A stretch of DNA of 36,360 bases from Candidatus Scalindua sp. (GCA_021776915.1 JAIQZU010000017.1:1-36360); one strand, 5' to 3'; shown: positions 8,807 through 15,888, counted from the first letter of the stretch. Program-made: numbers and translations. Notes: generated from the sequence alone by a model not told the origin.

Positions 8807-9711
8807 TTTATATAATCCCTGTCAGTGATAATATACCTGAATTTATCATAAAATTTATCATTATCGGGAATTGCGCCTTCTATCACGCAAATCTGTTCTG
8901 CAAATTCACTTGCGACTGATAGTATTTTCTGCGGTTCCCATTGTTGCAAAAATCCTATTGCAAGAAGTGCCGCAAAACCGTCTCCCGCGCCTACAGTATC
9001 GACAATATCATTAATTTTAACGGCTCGATGGGCTGTATGCTGTCCCTTTAAAAATAGCTCGCTGCCCCAGTACCCTCCGGTAAGGGCAACCATTTCAAGA
9101 GAAAATTTATTTATTAAATATTCCACATATCTATTTGTCTCTTTTTTGTATCCGAACATTTGCTTTATTGTCTCAAGTTCCTCATTATTAAGTTTTAGTA
9201 TATCTGCCTGCCTGAGAGACTCCATAATTATGTCCTTGTTATAACAATCCGGCCTGAGATTGATATCATACATGCATTTTGTTTTTGGGTTCCTGTTTGC
9301 AAGAATAGTTTGTATTGATTCAAAGCCGCATTTGCTTCTCTGGATAAGTGAACCAAAATAGATAAGATCAATAGTACTATCAAGTGTAGACAGCACTGAT
9401 TGGTCCGGTTCAATGAAGTCATAAGCGACATTCTTCTGAATGTCAAATTTAGGAACACCATTTTTGTCCAGCTTCACGTTCACTTTGCCGGTTTTATGAG
9501 TATTATCAACCTGTACGTCTTCCGTAGTGAAACCACACCTTTCTATTTCACTTAATATTTCCTCTCCTTCCGGATCATTCCCAACTCTGCTTATAAAGCG
9601 GACAGGTATTCCAAGTTTTTTCAGATGAAAAGCAAAATTAAAAGGTGCTCCACCTATTCGTTTGTATTCCGGAAATATATCAAAAAGTATTTCACCGATA
9701 GACAAGATCAC
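8803..9711 (-). CDS. Fructokinase, PfkB/ribokinase family
   Basis: A 302-residue sugar kinase. The N-terminus has IGEILFDIFP and the substrate-binding GGAPFNFAFHLKKLG; then RVGNDPEG; and the C-terminal PfkB signature DTVGAGDGFAA near residue 240, including the catalytic Asp and anion-hole glycines. The length is normal. By context it phosphorylates fructose released by sucrose phosphorylase, giving fructose 6-phosphate that feeds glycolysis or returns to sucrose-phosphate synthase. The start is GTG at 9711 (VILSIGEIL, with initiator Met). It overlaps the synthase start by 4 nt, so the two are translationally coupled. Other hexoses as substrate are possible, but the operon favours fructose. 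Confidence 0.88.
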   Translation of the reverse strand: MILSIGEILFDIFPEYKRIGGAPFNFAFHLKKLGIPVRFISRVGNDPEGEEILSEIERCGFTTEDVQVDNTHKTGKVNVKLDKNGVPKFDIQKNVAYDFIEPDQSVLSTLDSTIDLIYFGSLIQRSKCGFESIQTILANRNPKTKCMYDINLRPDCYNKDIIMESLRQADILKLNNEELETIKQMFGYKKETNRYVEYLINKFSLEMVALTGGYWGSELFLKGQHTAHRAVKINDIVDTVGAGDGFAALLAIGFLQQWEPQKILSVASEFAEQICVIEGAIPDNDKFYDKFRYIITDRDYIN

Positions 9712-9734
9712 GCTTTAAAATCTTTCCTGGTAAT

Positions 9735-10232
9735 TTATTTTTTATTTGTTTTTCCTCCTTTTCGATCTGCTTTATTATCGACCTCTATCTCGGTTTTAAT
9801 ACTCAGCTTTTGGTATACACCAAGTCCGATCATTGCTAAAACTGAAACAATTATGAGCAACGCAGGATAAGGCAACAGAGAAACATCTTTTGTGCCTGCC
9901 TTGAAAATATAAACAAGCCCTTCTAAGCTGACTGCAATCGATATAATCACAAAGATTTTAGTTAATGTCTGCCTGGCCTCTTCCGGTGAACGAAGTTCTT
10001 TGCTTCTGCAAATCTCCTCCTCAAACATATATTTCGCAACATCTACAATCGCTATAGAGATTACGATTGCACCTATTGATTGGAGTATCCTTGCTGTCAT
10101 TTCTTTGTCAAAATTAAAGTGTATGACTATTTCCCATACTGACCACCCCATAGTTAACAGTGCAATGCAAAGAAGAAGAAAGGCTGCAAATGAATATATT
10201 GCCGTAATTATTTTATCAAATATATGCTGCAT
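9735..10232 (-). CDS. Four-helix integral membrane protein of unknown function
   Basis: About 165 residues with four hydrophobic segments: roughly 8-30 (ITAIYSFAAFLLLCIALLT), 50-66 (ILQSIGAIVISIAIVDVA), 92-108 (KIFVIISIAVSLEGLVYI), and 118-138 (LPYPALLIIVSVLAMIGLGVY). A charged cytoplasmic-looking loop EEEICRSKELRSPEEAR lies in the middle, and the tail is Lys/Arg-rich. The helix layout recalls PsiE-like proteins, but I cannot assign a family. I chose the ATG at 10232 rather than the in-frame TTG at 10241; neither has a good ribosome-binding site. The stop lies 23 bp before the fructokinase start, so it probably heads the sucrose operon. No sugar-binding motif is visible. Confidence 0.7.
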   Translation of the reverse strand: MQHIFDKIITAIYSFAAFLLLCIALLTMGWSVWEIVIHFNFDKEMTARILQSIGAIVISIAIVDVAKYMFEEEICRSKELRSPEEARQTLTKIFVIISIAVSLEGLVYIFKAGTKDVSLLPYPALLIIVSVLAMIGLGVYQKLSIKTEIEVDNKADRKGGKTNKK

Positions 10233-10361
10233 TTGTTGCAATACCCAAATTAGTGTTTCAAAAATTTCTTATAGTATGTTAATTGATCCTTTGACCATAT
10301 CTCGCTATCACAGACAAAAAAGTAGTAATGCCGTTAGGTTCAAACAGAAGGAGTCAAGAAT

Positions 10362-10721
10362 TCAGACTTTGTTTGCAAGTAATTCTCTGATTTTGTCTTT
10401 TAGCTCAGATAAATCTGAGGATTTGACAATATAAGCGCTGGCAATCAATGACATAAACTTTTTTTTATAGTTACTATAGGCTGTGTTTATAATTATAGGA
10501 ATATCTTTGTTTTTACTCAAAAATATGCCCATAGTTTCTATGCCATCCTTCTTCGGTAAATTTATATCCATTACGATCAGGTCTAATGGTTGCTCCTCTA
10601 CTTTTTTTACAGCATCTTTACCATCAGTAGCAGTTATAATTTCGTAACCTTCGAGCCTTAATTCCTGTTCATAGAGCAGGCACTGATATTCATCGTTTTC
10701 TACAAGAAGAATTGTACACAT
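10362..10721 (-). CDS. Single-domain response regulator (CheY-like receiver)
   Basis: A 119-residue stand-alone receiver domain. Conserved residues are all visible: acidic Glu8 and Asp10 after the first strand (ILLVEND), phospho-acceptor Asp52 in LIVMDINLP, Thr80 at the end of strand 4, and Lys100 in YIVKSSDL. There is no output domain, so it acts through protein contact or phosphotransfer. AAGGAG sits 6 nt before the ATG, and the preceding phosphatase gene stops only 3 nt upstream, so the two genes are coupled. No histidine kinase is in the window. Confidence 0.88.
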   Translation of the reverse strand: MCTILLVENDEYQCLLYEQELRLEGYEIITATDGKDAVKKVEEQPLDLIVMDINLPKKDGIETMGIFLSKNKDIPIIINTAYSNYKKKFMSLIASAYIVKSSDLSELKDKIRELLANKV

Positions 10722-10724
10722 AAC

Positions 10725-11189
10725 TTACTCCTTACTTATTTTTCTAATTTTTCTCCAGAATTTGAATACGGCCTCTTTTTGCTTTTCTGTTTCTATAGAA
10801 TTTGGCCTTTTTTTTCTGACTATTTCGATCGCTTTTGAAGCATTAATTCCTTTATCTACGAGGTAACATGCAAGCATTGTTCCCGTTCTTCCCATACCAC
10901 CGTCACAATGTACAACTAGCTTCTTACCAACTGACCTGATCCTTTCAGCAAATTCCAGAAAATCCTCAATTTGCTCTATTCTTGGGGCATTAAAATCTTT
11001 AACTGGAATATGCTTAACTTCAAAACCGAATTTTTCAATCAGGACTTTATTAAAAGGAATCTCTGTAAGTGATACAATTGCTTCAATATCTTCTTTATTT
11101 TTAAGTATTCCAAGATCTTTAATTGTTGAATGTGGTCTTGCCATACCAGCAATTTCATCCTTTATTAACCAGCTAAAATTTCTAAGCAT
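10725..11189 (-). CDS. Dual-specificity / PTP-like protein phosphatase
   Basis: A 154-residue Cys-based phosphatase. The signature HCDGGMGRTG (94-103) gives nucleophile Cys95 and Arg101 in the C-X5-R loop. Asp65 in PVKDFNAP is a good candidate for the general acid. The N-terminus SWLIKDEIAGMARPHS resembles dual-specificity phosphatases of the Cdc14/PTPMT1-like kind, which open with the same sort of segment. It is soluble, with no signal peptide. It is followed at 3 nt by a receiver-domain gene, suggesting a joint signalling role. The substrate may be a phosphoprotein, phosphoinositide or sugar phosphate; sequence does not decide. Confidence 0.85.
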   Translation of the reverse strand: MLRNFSWLIKDEIAGMARPHSTIKDLGILKNKEDIEAIVSLTEIPFNKVLIEKFGFEVKHIPVKDFNAPRIEQIEDFLEFAERIRSVGKKLVVHCDGGMGRTGTMLACYLVDKGINASKAIEIVRKKRPNSIETEKQKEAVFKFWRKIRKISKE

Positions 11190-11246
11190 TCTTACTCAAC
11201 AGAAGTTTTAAATAAATGTGAAAAATCCTCATCCTTAATTGCCATT

Positions 11247-11675
11247 TTACGCTATTGCTACAAGTTCGAGTTCAAGAATGAGTTCTTTGCCTGCCAGGGG
11301 GTGATTAGCGTCAAGGGTTACTGTCTTGTCGGTAATATCTGTTATAGTTACTTCAGAGGCTTTTCCATCATTTGTTTTAGTATTAAGCTTAACACCTACT
11401 TGAGGATCGATATCTGGAGGAAGTTGTGATCTTTCAATAGTAGTTACTTGATTTTCATTGTAGTGACCAAAAGCATCTTCTGGAGGTATACAAACTTCTT
11501 TTGTTTCATCTACGGTCATTCCAATTACTGCTTTTTCAAAACCAGGTATGAGTTTTTTTTCTCCAATAGTAAATTCTGCAGGCTTATCCTCCTTCGTTGA
11601 GTAAAACCTCTTACCACCTTTTAAAGATGCGGTGTAATGAACTTTTACTTTATCCCCTGTCTTTGCCTGTGACAT
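11247..11675 (-). CDS. FKBP-type peptidyl-prolyl cis-trans isomerase (SlyD-like)
   Basis: A 142-residue FKBP domain with an inserted flap: GDKVKVHYTASLKGG, then FTIGEKKLIPGFEKAVIGM, then ETKEVCIPPEDAFGHYN, and finally TLDANHPLAGKELILELELV, which is the SlyD/FkpA2 hallmark. It catalyses prolyl isomerisation and usually also acts as a chaperone. It lacks the His-rich metal-binding tail of E. coli SlyD. I place the start at ATG 11675 because GGAG lies a few bases upstream; the longer reading from 11720 would add a 15-residue extension unlike the family. It is cytoplasmic by absence of a signal peptide. Confidence 0.9.
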   Translation of the reverse strand: MSQAKTGDKVKVHYTASLKGGKRFYSTKEDKPAEFTIGEKKLIPGFEKAVIGMTVDETKEVCIPPEDAFGHYNENQVTTIERSQLPPDIDPQVGVKLNTKTNDGKASEVTITDITDKTVTLDANHPLAGKELILELELVAIA

Positions 11676-12158
11676 TGTTTTCTCCTTTTTAAACAATTTT
11701 ATAAAGTTAAATAAACTCAATTTAATGTTTCAGTAATTCTATAACCCATTGATGTTAAAGGGCTTTCTGGAGGATGTTGCCTATTTACTCGCTCCTGGAA
11801 TAACGGAATATTTGAAGTGGTCATAATAATCAAAGCATTTTCAAACAGTACAAGATGAAAGTATACTGAGTATATCGCATAGTACTATAGTTGTAGCTTT
11901 TATATATGTATTTAACTTACAAATAGTATGGTAAATGAATTACATATTATATGCAAGTATATTATCATAAAATATGAATATATTGCTACTAATACCATGT
12001 AAGCAATTTGCAGTTTTATAGTTACAAATAGAAAAAACATAAAATACTCTCCATAGTTTTAGATTTATGAAGGCATTTCTGGATTGCAAAACGGATGAAT
12101 TTATATAGGAGTGTTAAACGTAAAAGGCGATAGAAATATTACCAACAAAACTGGGGAC
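11676..12158. other. Gene-free AT-rich interval
   Basis: This 483-bp stretch between the FKBP and MerR genes shows no credible reading frame on either strand. It is strongly AT-rich from 11870 to 12060. It should contain the FKBP promoter (minus strand), but I could not pick out a convincing -35/-10 pair. Confidence 0.5.
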
Positions 12159-12536
12159 TTACTCAGGAACTAGGTCCTCAGTGATTTCATTATCTCCCTG
12201 CTTATATATCTCCAGTTTGTCCTTCGGAAGCTTTTCAATGTTCTTTTCGACTCGGGTGGTTAACTCGTCACGGTTATCTTCCGGTAAGGTGTTAAGGATT
12301 GTGAGTATCTCCTTAACACCTGCAGCATTTACTCTCTTGATCTGGATAAGATAGTGGACATACTCTAAAAGACTGATGTCCTTTAGCGAATAAAGACGTC
12401 GGTTTCCGTCGTTTCGGGAGGGCTTGATGAGTCCTCTTTCTTCATAAATTCGCAAGGTTCGGGGATTTACATCCAGGATCTCCGCAGCTACACTGATTGG
12501 AAAGACTGATTTATCTGGATCGATTTCCTTTACCAT
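12159..12536 (-). CDS. MerR-family regulator, HspR-like
   Basis: A 125-residue regulator. Residues 10-80 form the MerR DNA-binding domain: VFPISVAAEILDVNPRTLRIYEERGLIKPSR followed by NRRLYSLKDISLLEYVHYLI. The PISVAAE...RTLRIYEE pattern and the later VNAAGVKEIL are typical of HspR, the repressor of dnaK-type heat-shock operons that binds HAIR inverted repeats. The C-terminal 45 residues are acidic and have no metal-binding Cys, so a metal sensor is unlikely. No chaperone operon is adjacent; the nearest folding gene is the FKBP downstream on the same strand. The ATG has GGAG about 9 nt upstream. Confidence 0.82.
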   Translation of the reverse strand: MVKEIDPDKSVFPISVAAEILDVNPRTLRIYEERGLIKPSRNDGNRRLYSLKDISLLEYVHYLIQIKRVNAAGVKEILTILNTLPEDNRDELTTRVEKNIEKLPKDKLEIYKQGDNEITEDLVPE

Positions 12537-12752
12537 GGAATGTATTTCTCCATAACGTATTTCATTTAAAATGTTATCAAAATTTTATTTAAACATATCT
12601 CAAAATTTTTGTATATGCAAGATGAAATTATTATAATATTATGTTTGTGCTTGCTATACTAATTTAGTGAAGAGGAAGAAGCTTATCAGCTAGTTACATA
12701 AAAATGGCGTCTACTTTGTAAGAGAAGGAAGGCGGCATACAATTTTTGGAAA

Positions 12753-12917
12753 ATGCACAGGAAAAAACGTGATGAATTATTAGAGTCGCTTCGTATTGAA
12801 ATGGAAGGTATGCTTCAAACTGAAGATTCATGTTACAAACTTGAACCTGCAAGAAAGACGATTCATAACCTGAACTCGCAAGGTTTTTTATTTTACGAAG
12901 TAAAGAGGATAAATTAG
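12753..12917 (+). CDS. Possible small ORF, 54 residues
   Basis: Reads MHRKKRDELLESLRIEMEGM, then a charged helical stretch to TAG at 12915, 22 bp before SemiSWEET 1. It is polar and helical in the first half, with no membrane segment and no family I recognise. The ribosome-binding site is weak. It may be a genuine short gene or a remnant. The rest of the 12537-12939 gap is AT-rich and must contain the promoters for the MerR gene and this transcription unit; no clear consensus was found. Confidence 0.3.
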   Translation: MHRKKRDELLESLRIEMEGMLQTEDSCYKLEPARKTIHNLNSQGFLFYEVKRIN

Positions 12918-12939
12918 CGACTGAAAGGAGCTAAGTTAT

Positions 12940-13200
12940 ATGGAGTGGAAAGTTGTAGGTATAATTGCAGCAGTATGTACTACTTCCGGCTTTATACCTC
13001 AGATAATAAGAGGCCTGCGTACGAAGAGACTGGATGATGTATCTCCCTGTATGTGTATGCTCTTGATCTTTGGCCTCTCCATGTGGTTTTCCTATGGGGT
13101 GCATCTGAAGGATATGATAATTATCGTGGCAAATGCATTTGGGGTTTTATTCAGTATAATAATAATTATTTTGCGTTATAAGTATATGAGGCAAAGATAA
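12940..13200 (+). CDS. SemiSWEET sugar transporter 1
   Basis: An 86-residue protein of three transmembrane helices (about 5-22, 38-57, 62-80), the size of bacterial SemiSWEETs, which dimerise to form a facilitative sugar channel. The PQ-loop motif is GFIPQI (residues 18-23), followed by basic RTKRLDD and then SPCMCMLLIFGLSMWFSYG, matching the conserved helix-2 pattern. GGAG lies about 10 nt upstream of the ATG. It is a close paralogue of SemiSWEET 2 at 14915; the two share most residues, and their ends GIIAAVCTT and LRYKYMRQR are identical. Sucrose or glucose are likely substrates given the sucrose operon 3 kb away, an inference from context. Confidence 0.88.
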   Translation: MEWKVVGIIAAVCTTSGFIPQIIRGLRTKRLDDVSPCMCMLLIFGLSMWFSYGVHLKDMIIIVANAFGVLFSIIIIILRYKYMRQR

Positions 13201-13268
13201 CTCGATAGTAAAGGGAAAATTTCTTATTTTTAACAGGGTTAGAGGGCAGATGATTTTATATACATGGT

Positions 13269-13293
13269 TGTTAATATACCGTGTATATTAACA
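13269..13293. repeat. Perfect 10-bp-arm palindrome
   Basis: TGTTAATATA and its exact reverse complement TATATTAACA are separated by 5 nt. It lies 69 bp after SemiSWEET 1 and about 400 bp before the ATPase promoter. The AT-rich arms and lack of a T-run argue against a classical terminator; an operator for a dimeric regulator is plausible. Confidence 0.6.
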
Positions 13294-13674
13294 GCGTATC
13301 AATCAAAATACCGGACTGGTGTACTTGGGAAGTGTAAAAGCTATAATTCTAATTATACCAGAAATTGTACGAGTATCAGTTCCAAGTGTTCCATATTATA
13401 ATAACCACCTGTATGAGTCCCTGCCCGGCGAACGCAATGTCATTGAATTAAAGTGAAAATCATCCTGGCTTCATTTCCAAAAAGGAAAATATGAAGTGCA
13501 TCATCCCTGCCCGACGAATGGCAGGCGGGCGTGATGACGTGTATTAAAACAGTGACGGTTACTGCACACTAAAAAGGCAATAGCATTGCGAACAACTCGA
13601 ACGTCCTCTTGGAAGTGATGGGTTTTAATCGTCTTGAGAAGTCTGTCCTCAGTACGTATTCTACCAATTAATAC

Positions 13675-13703
13675 TTGACATATTTAAAGTGTTAGTTTAG
13701 TAT
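13675..13703 (+). promoter_or_regulatory. Sigma-70-type promoter of the ATPase gene
   Basis: A perfect -35 box TTGACA (13675-13680), 17-nt spacer, and -10 box TAGTAT (13698-13703). Only 7 nt separate the -10 box from the ATG at 13711, so transcription is predicted to begin at or next to the start codon, giving a leaderless mRNA. No Shine-Dalgarno sequence is present, in agreement. Confidence 0.65.
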
Positions 13704-13710
13704 TCTCAAT

Positions 13711-14871
13711 ATGAAATATTTTCCTCGCTTGATAACCTCTAAACTCAAAACGGCCGCAAAACATTTTCCGGCCTTAATTGTAACGGGCCCCAGGCGTGCC
13801 GGTAAAACAACACTTCTACGCAAGTATTTTCCTCATGCATCATATCATTTGATTGAAGACCCGGATATTATTGCTCGTTTAAGAAGTGATCCGCGTTCTT
13901 ACATTGACACGATAAAGTTACCGGCTATTCTTGATGAGATCCAGAATGTTCCGGAAATCCTGAATTATATTCGTTCGCGTGTAGATCAATCACCTCATAA
14001 AAATGGGCAGTGGTTTTTGACGGGTTCTCAGGAAGCACCGCTAATGCAGGGTGTCAGCGAGTCTATGGCAGGCCGGACAGCAATATTTCAACTTTTGCCG
14101 TTTTCTCAGGAAGAAACTTCTAAAGTTTCAGTTTTCAGAGGAGGATTTCCTGAACCACTTGCCAAGCCAATCGTAGCGGATATGTGGTTTAGATCATACA
14201 TTCAGACATATCTGGAACGGGATGTAAGGGCGATTAGTTCGATACGGGATTTAGCCGCGTTTCGACGCTTTCTTTCAATATTGGCAAGCCGCGTAGGACA
14301 GATACTCAATCGTACAGATCTGGCTGCTCCTCTTGGAGTGTCTGTTCCAACCATTTCTGAGTGGATGAGTATCCTTGAAATTACTTCACAGATTATCCTG
14401 GTACCTCCATATTATGAGAATTTTGGAAAGAGAATGGTTAAGTCTTCCAAGGTATATTTTGTAGATTCCGGGATGTTATGTCACCTGCTGGGGATTGAAT
14501 CTGAACAAATGCTCTTTAATTCTCCATTTTTTGGACCTATATTTGAGGGGTTTATAGCGTCAGAAATTCTTAAGATACAATATAATTCAGGAAAAAGAAG
14601 AGAACTGTACTTTTTCAGAGACCAACAGGGACTGGAAGTTGATTTTCTCATTCCAACAGGCAATAAAAAATTGAATCTGCTTGAATGTAGGGCGTCTCGT
14701 ACTATAACCCCTCAAATGGCTTATCCAATAAAGCGTTTAAAAAAATATATTTCCGACTATTCAGTAAAGAGTTTTTTAGTCCATTTGCCATCAAAAAAGC
14801 AGGAAAATACTTCAGCCCTTGTCCCTGGTGTCAAAGCAATACCAAGTAATCTCCTGGGTCAGATATTTTAA
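13711..14871 (+). CDS. AAA-family ATPase with DUF4143 domain
   Basis: A 386-residue protein. The N-terminal AAA_14 domain has Walker A GPRRAGKTT (26-34), Walker B AILDEIQN with Asp75/Glu76, and sensor-like FLTGSQ. A DUF4143-type C-terminal domain follows (RSYIQTYLERDVRAI, FVDSGMLCHLLGI, EVDFLI), part of which resembles a PD-(D/E)XK nuclease-like fold. Such proteins are abundant, often mobile, and functionally obscure; some are proposed to be toxin- or defence-related. It is immediately followed by SemiSWEET 2, with 43 nt between stop and ATG. Its 3' end is duplicated at 576-738. It is preceded by its own promoter. Confidence 0.88.
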   Translation: MKYFPRLITSKLKTAAKHFPALIVTGPRRAGKTTLLRKYFPHASYHLIEDPDIIARLRSDPRSYIDTIKLPAILDEIQNVPEILNYIRSRVDQSPHKNGQWFLTGSQEAPLMQGVSESMAGRTAIFQLLPFSQEETSKVSVFRGGFPEPLAKPIVADMWFRSYIQTYLERDVRAISSIRDLAAFRRFLSILASRVGQILNRTDLAAPLGVSVPTISEWMSILEITSQIILVPPYYENFGKRMVKSSKVYFVDSGMLCHLLGIESEQMLFNSPFFGPIFEGFIASEILKIQYNSGKRRELYFFRDQQGLEVDFLIPTGNKKLNLLECRASRTITPQMAYPIKRLKKYISDYSVKSFLVHLPSKKQENTSALVPGVKAIPSNLLGQIF

Positions 14872-14928
14872 AATCACAATTTATTCAAACAGTGGCTTTA
14901 AGGAGGAAGTTCTGATGGAATGGAAAAT
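14766..14928 (+). repeat. Right arm of the 163-bp inverted repeat
   Basis: This segment covers the last codons of the ATPase, the 43-nt spacer with AAGGAGG, and the first five codons of SemiSWEET 2. It matches the reverse complement of 576-738 with three substitutions, at the bases corresponding to TACTTCAGC, GGGTCAG and CTGATGG. The flanks differ completely on both sides. Confidence 0.9.
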
Positions 14929-15175
14929 TGTAGGCATAATCGCTGCAGTATGTACTACTACCGGTTTTATACCTCAGATAATAAAGGGTGTACGAACAAA
15001 AAAGCTGGAAGACATTTCTCCAATTATGTACATACTTTTGATATTTGGCCTCTCCCTGTGGCTTTCCTATGGGGTGCATCTGAAGGATATGATAATTATC
15101 GCGGCCAATGCAGCCGCAATAGTATTCAGTGTATTTATCCTTATTTTGCGTTATAAATATATGAGGCAAAGATAA
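14915..15175 (+). CDS. SemiSWEET sugar transporter 2
   Basis: An 86-residue three-helix transporter with the PQ motif GFIPQI, basic RTKKLED, and LLIFGLSLWLSYG, ending LRYKYMRQR as in SemiSWEET 1. The start at ATG 14915 is fixed by AAGGAGG at 14900-14906 and by identity to its paralogue; a longer in-frame reading from 14819 would run through the ATPase 3' end and is not real. It functions as a dimeric passive sugar channel in the inner membrane. Differences from the first copy are mostly conservative (V/I, S/T), suggesting both are maintained under selection. Confidence 0.88.
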   Translation: MEWKIVGIIAAVCTTTGFIPQIIKGVRTKKLEDISPIMYILLIFGLSLWLSYGVHLKDMIIIAANAAAIVFSVFILILRYKYMRQR

Positions 15176-15301
15176 TTCTATAATACAAAAAATGTAGGTT
15201 GGGCAGGAAGTTTGAGATGATCTGAAGTTGTGGCAAAAAACAAATCTTATTTTTTAACTTTAGGCACTTTAAACTTGTTTGCGGCTATGCCGCCCTATGT
15301 G

Positions 15302-15586
15302 TCAGGCTGTTTCCTTTAGTTTGCCGGTAATAAACTTGTGTAATGTGCTGGATATTAAAGTTTGGTAGGGGATGCCTTCTTTTGCAGCTTTCTTCTGAAT
15401 CCTTGTTAAATCCCGTGAGGAAATACGAATGTTAATCCGGTTGTCCTTTTTTAATGTATTTGCTGCAGCTTCCTCAAGTTGTCTCTTTTCGTTTTGGAAA
15501 TTTTTAATACTTTCAAGCTCGCCTTGCTCAAAGTCATGCAGGATTTTAAGTTCTTCCTCATCGAATTTAAGTTTGTTCTTGTTCAT
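15302..15586 (-). CDS. BrnA/CopG-like antitoxin
   Basis: A 94-residue protein, acidic at the N-terminus, with the DNA-binding half RINIRISSRDL, QKKAAKEGIPYQTLISS, LHKFITGKL. It is the second gene of a toxin-antitoxin operon, its ATG overlapping the toxin TGA by 4 nt. The family binds its partner toxin and represses the operon. It is a distant paralogue of the antitoxin at 241-519. Confidence 0.82.
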   Translation of the reverse strand: MNKNKLKFDEEELKILHDFEQGELESIKNFQNEKRQLEEAAANTLKKDNRINIRISSRDLTRIQKKAAKEGIPYQTLISSTLHKFITGKLKETA

Positions 15587-15852
15587 TTTAAATACTCCTT
15601 TGTTGCTTTTCTACTAGGTATAATTGTTTTTAGAAACCGTATTCCTTTTTCCTTTATATAAGGAACGAGGTGAACGTAACCCTCAATATTTATGACAATG
15701 ATTTTTTGTTCAGGATATTGGGTTGCATTGGGGTGCTTAATAACGTCCAATACATCACCGTTTTGGATATGAAATATAACATCTTCAAAGTTGACACCTC
15801 GTGTTTGTTCAAGGAACCTGTTTTTCTCTTCGCTCCAATCGAAATCGCTCAC
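15583..15852 (-). CDS. BrnT-like toxin
   Basis: An 89-residue protein that opens FDWSEEKNRFLEQTRGVNFEDVIF, the usual start of BrnT-family ribonuclease toxins, and ends with HLVPYIKEKGIRFLKTIIPSRKATKEYL. The fold is RelE-like, and the expected action is mRNA or RNA cleavage in the cytoplasm. The only start consistent with the family is GTG at 15852. AGGAGG lies just 1 nt before it, too close for normal use, and the predicted promoter places transcription start at about the same base. An undetected non-standard start slightly upstream is an alternative. Confidence 0.78.
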   Translation of the reverse strand: MSDFDWSEEKNRFLEQTRGVNFEDVIFHIQNGDVLDVIKHPNATQYPEQKIIVINIEGYVHLVPYIKEKGIRFLKTIIPSRKATKEYLK

Positions 15853-15859
15853 ACCTCCT

Positions 15860-15888
15860 AATATGCCATAATGTGTGCCTTATGTCAA
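15860..15888 (-). promoter_or_regulatory. Promoter of the toxin-antitoxin operon
   Basis: On the minus strand there is a perfect TTGACA (15883-15888), 17-nt spacer, and CATATT (15860-15865) as a weak -10. Transcription would begin about 15853, right at the toxin GTG. The overlap with the AGGAGG leaves little leader, in keeping with leaderless or near-leaderless translation, and makes autorepression by the antitoxin simple. Confidence 0.5.

Larger units (their letters stand above)
13201..13710 (+). other. Gene-free interval with palindrome and repeat debris
   Basis: This 510-bp stretch has no credible gene. It contains the palindrome at 13269-13293, two GC-rich fragments near 13425 and 13505 built around CCCTGCCCG, the second resembling the GC-rich core of the REP-like element at 17470, and the ATPase promoter at 13675-13703. 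Confidence 0.6.

Noticed and set aside
11676-11720. Longer N-terminus for the FKBP gene
   Set aside because: The extra 15 residues are unlike the family, and a ribosome-binding site precedes the internal ATG at 11675.
14819-14914. N-terminal extension of SemiSWEET 2 back to ATG 14819
   Set aside because: It overlaps the ATPase coding end in another frame, a strong ribosome-binding site fits ATG 14915, and the paralogue at 12940 begins at the matching residue.
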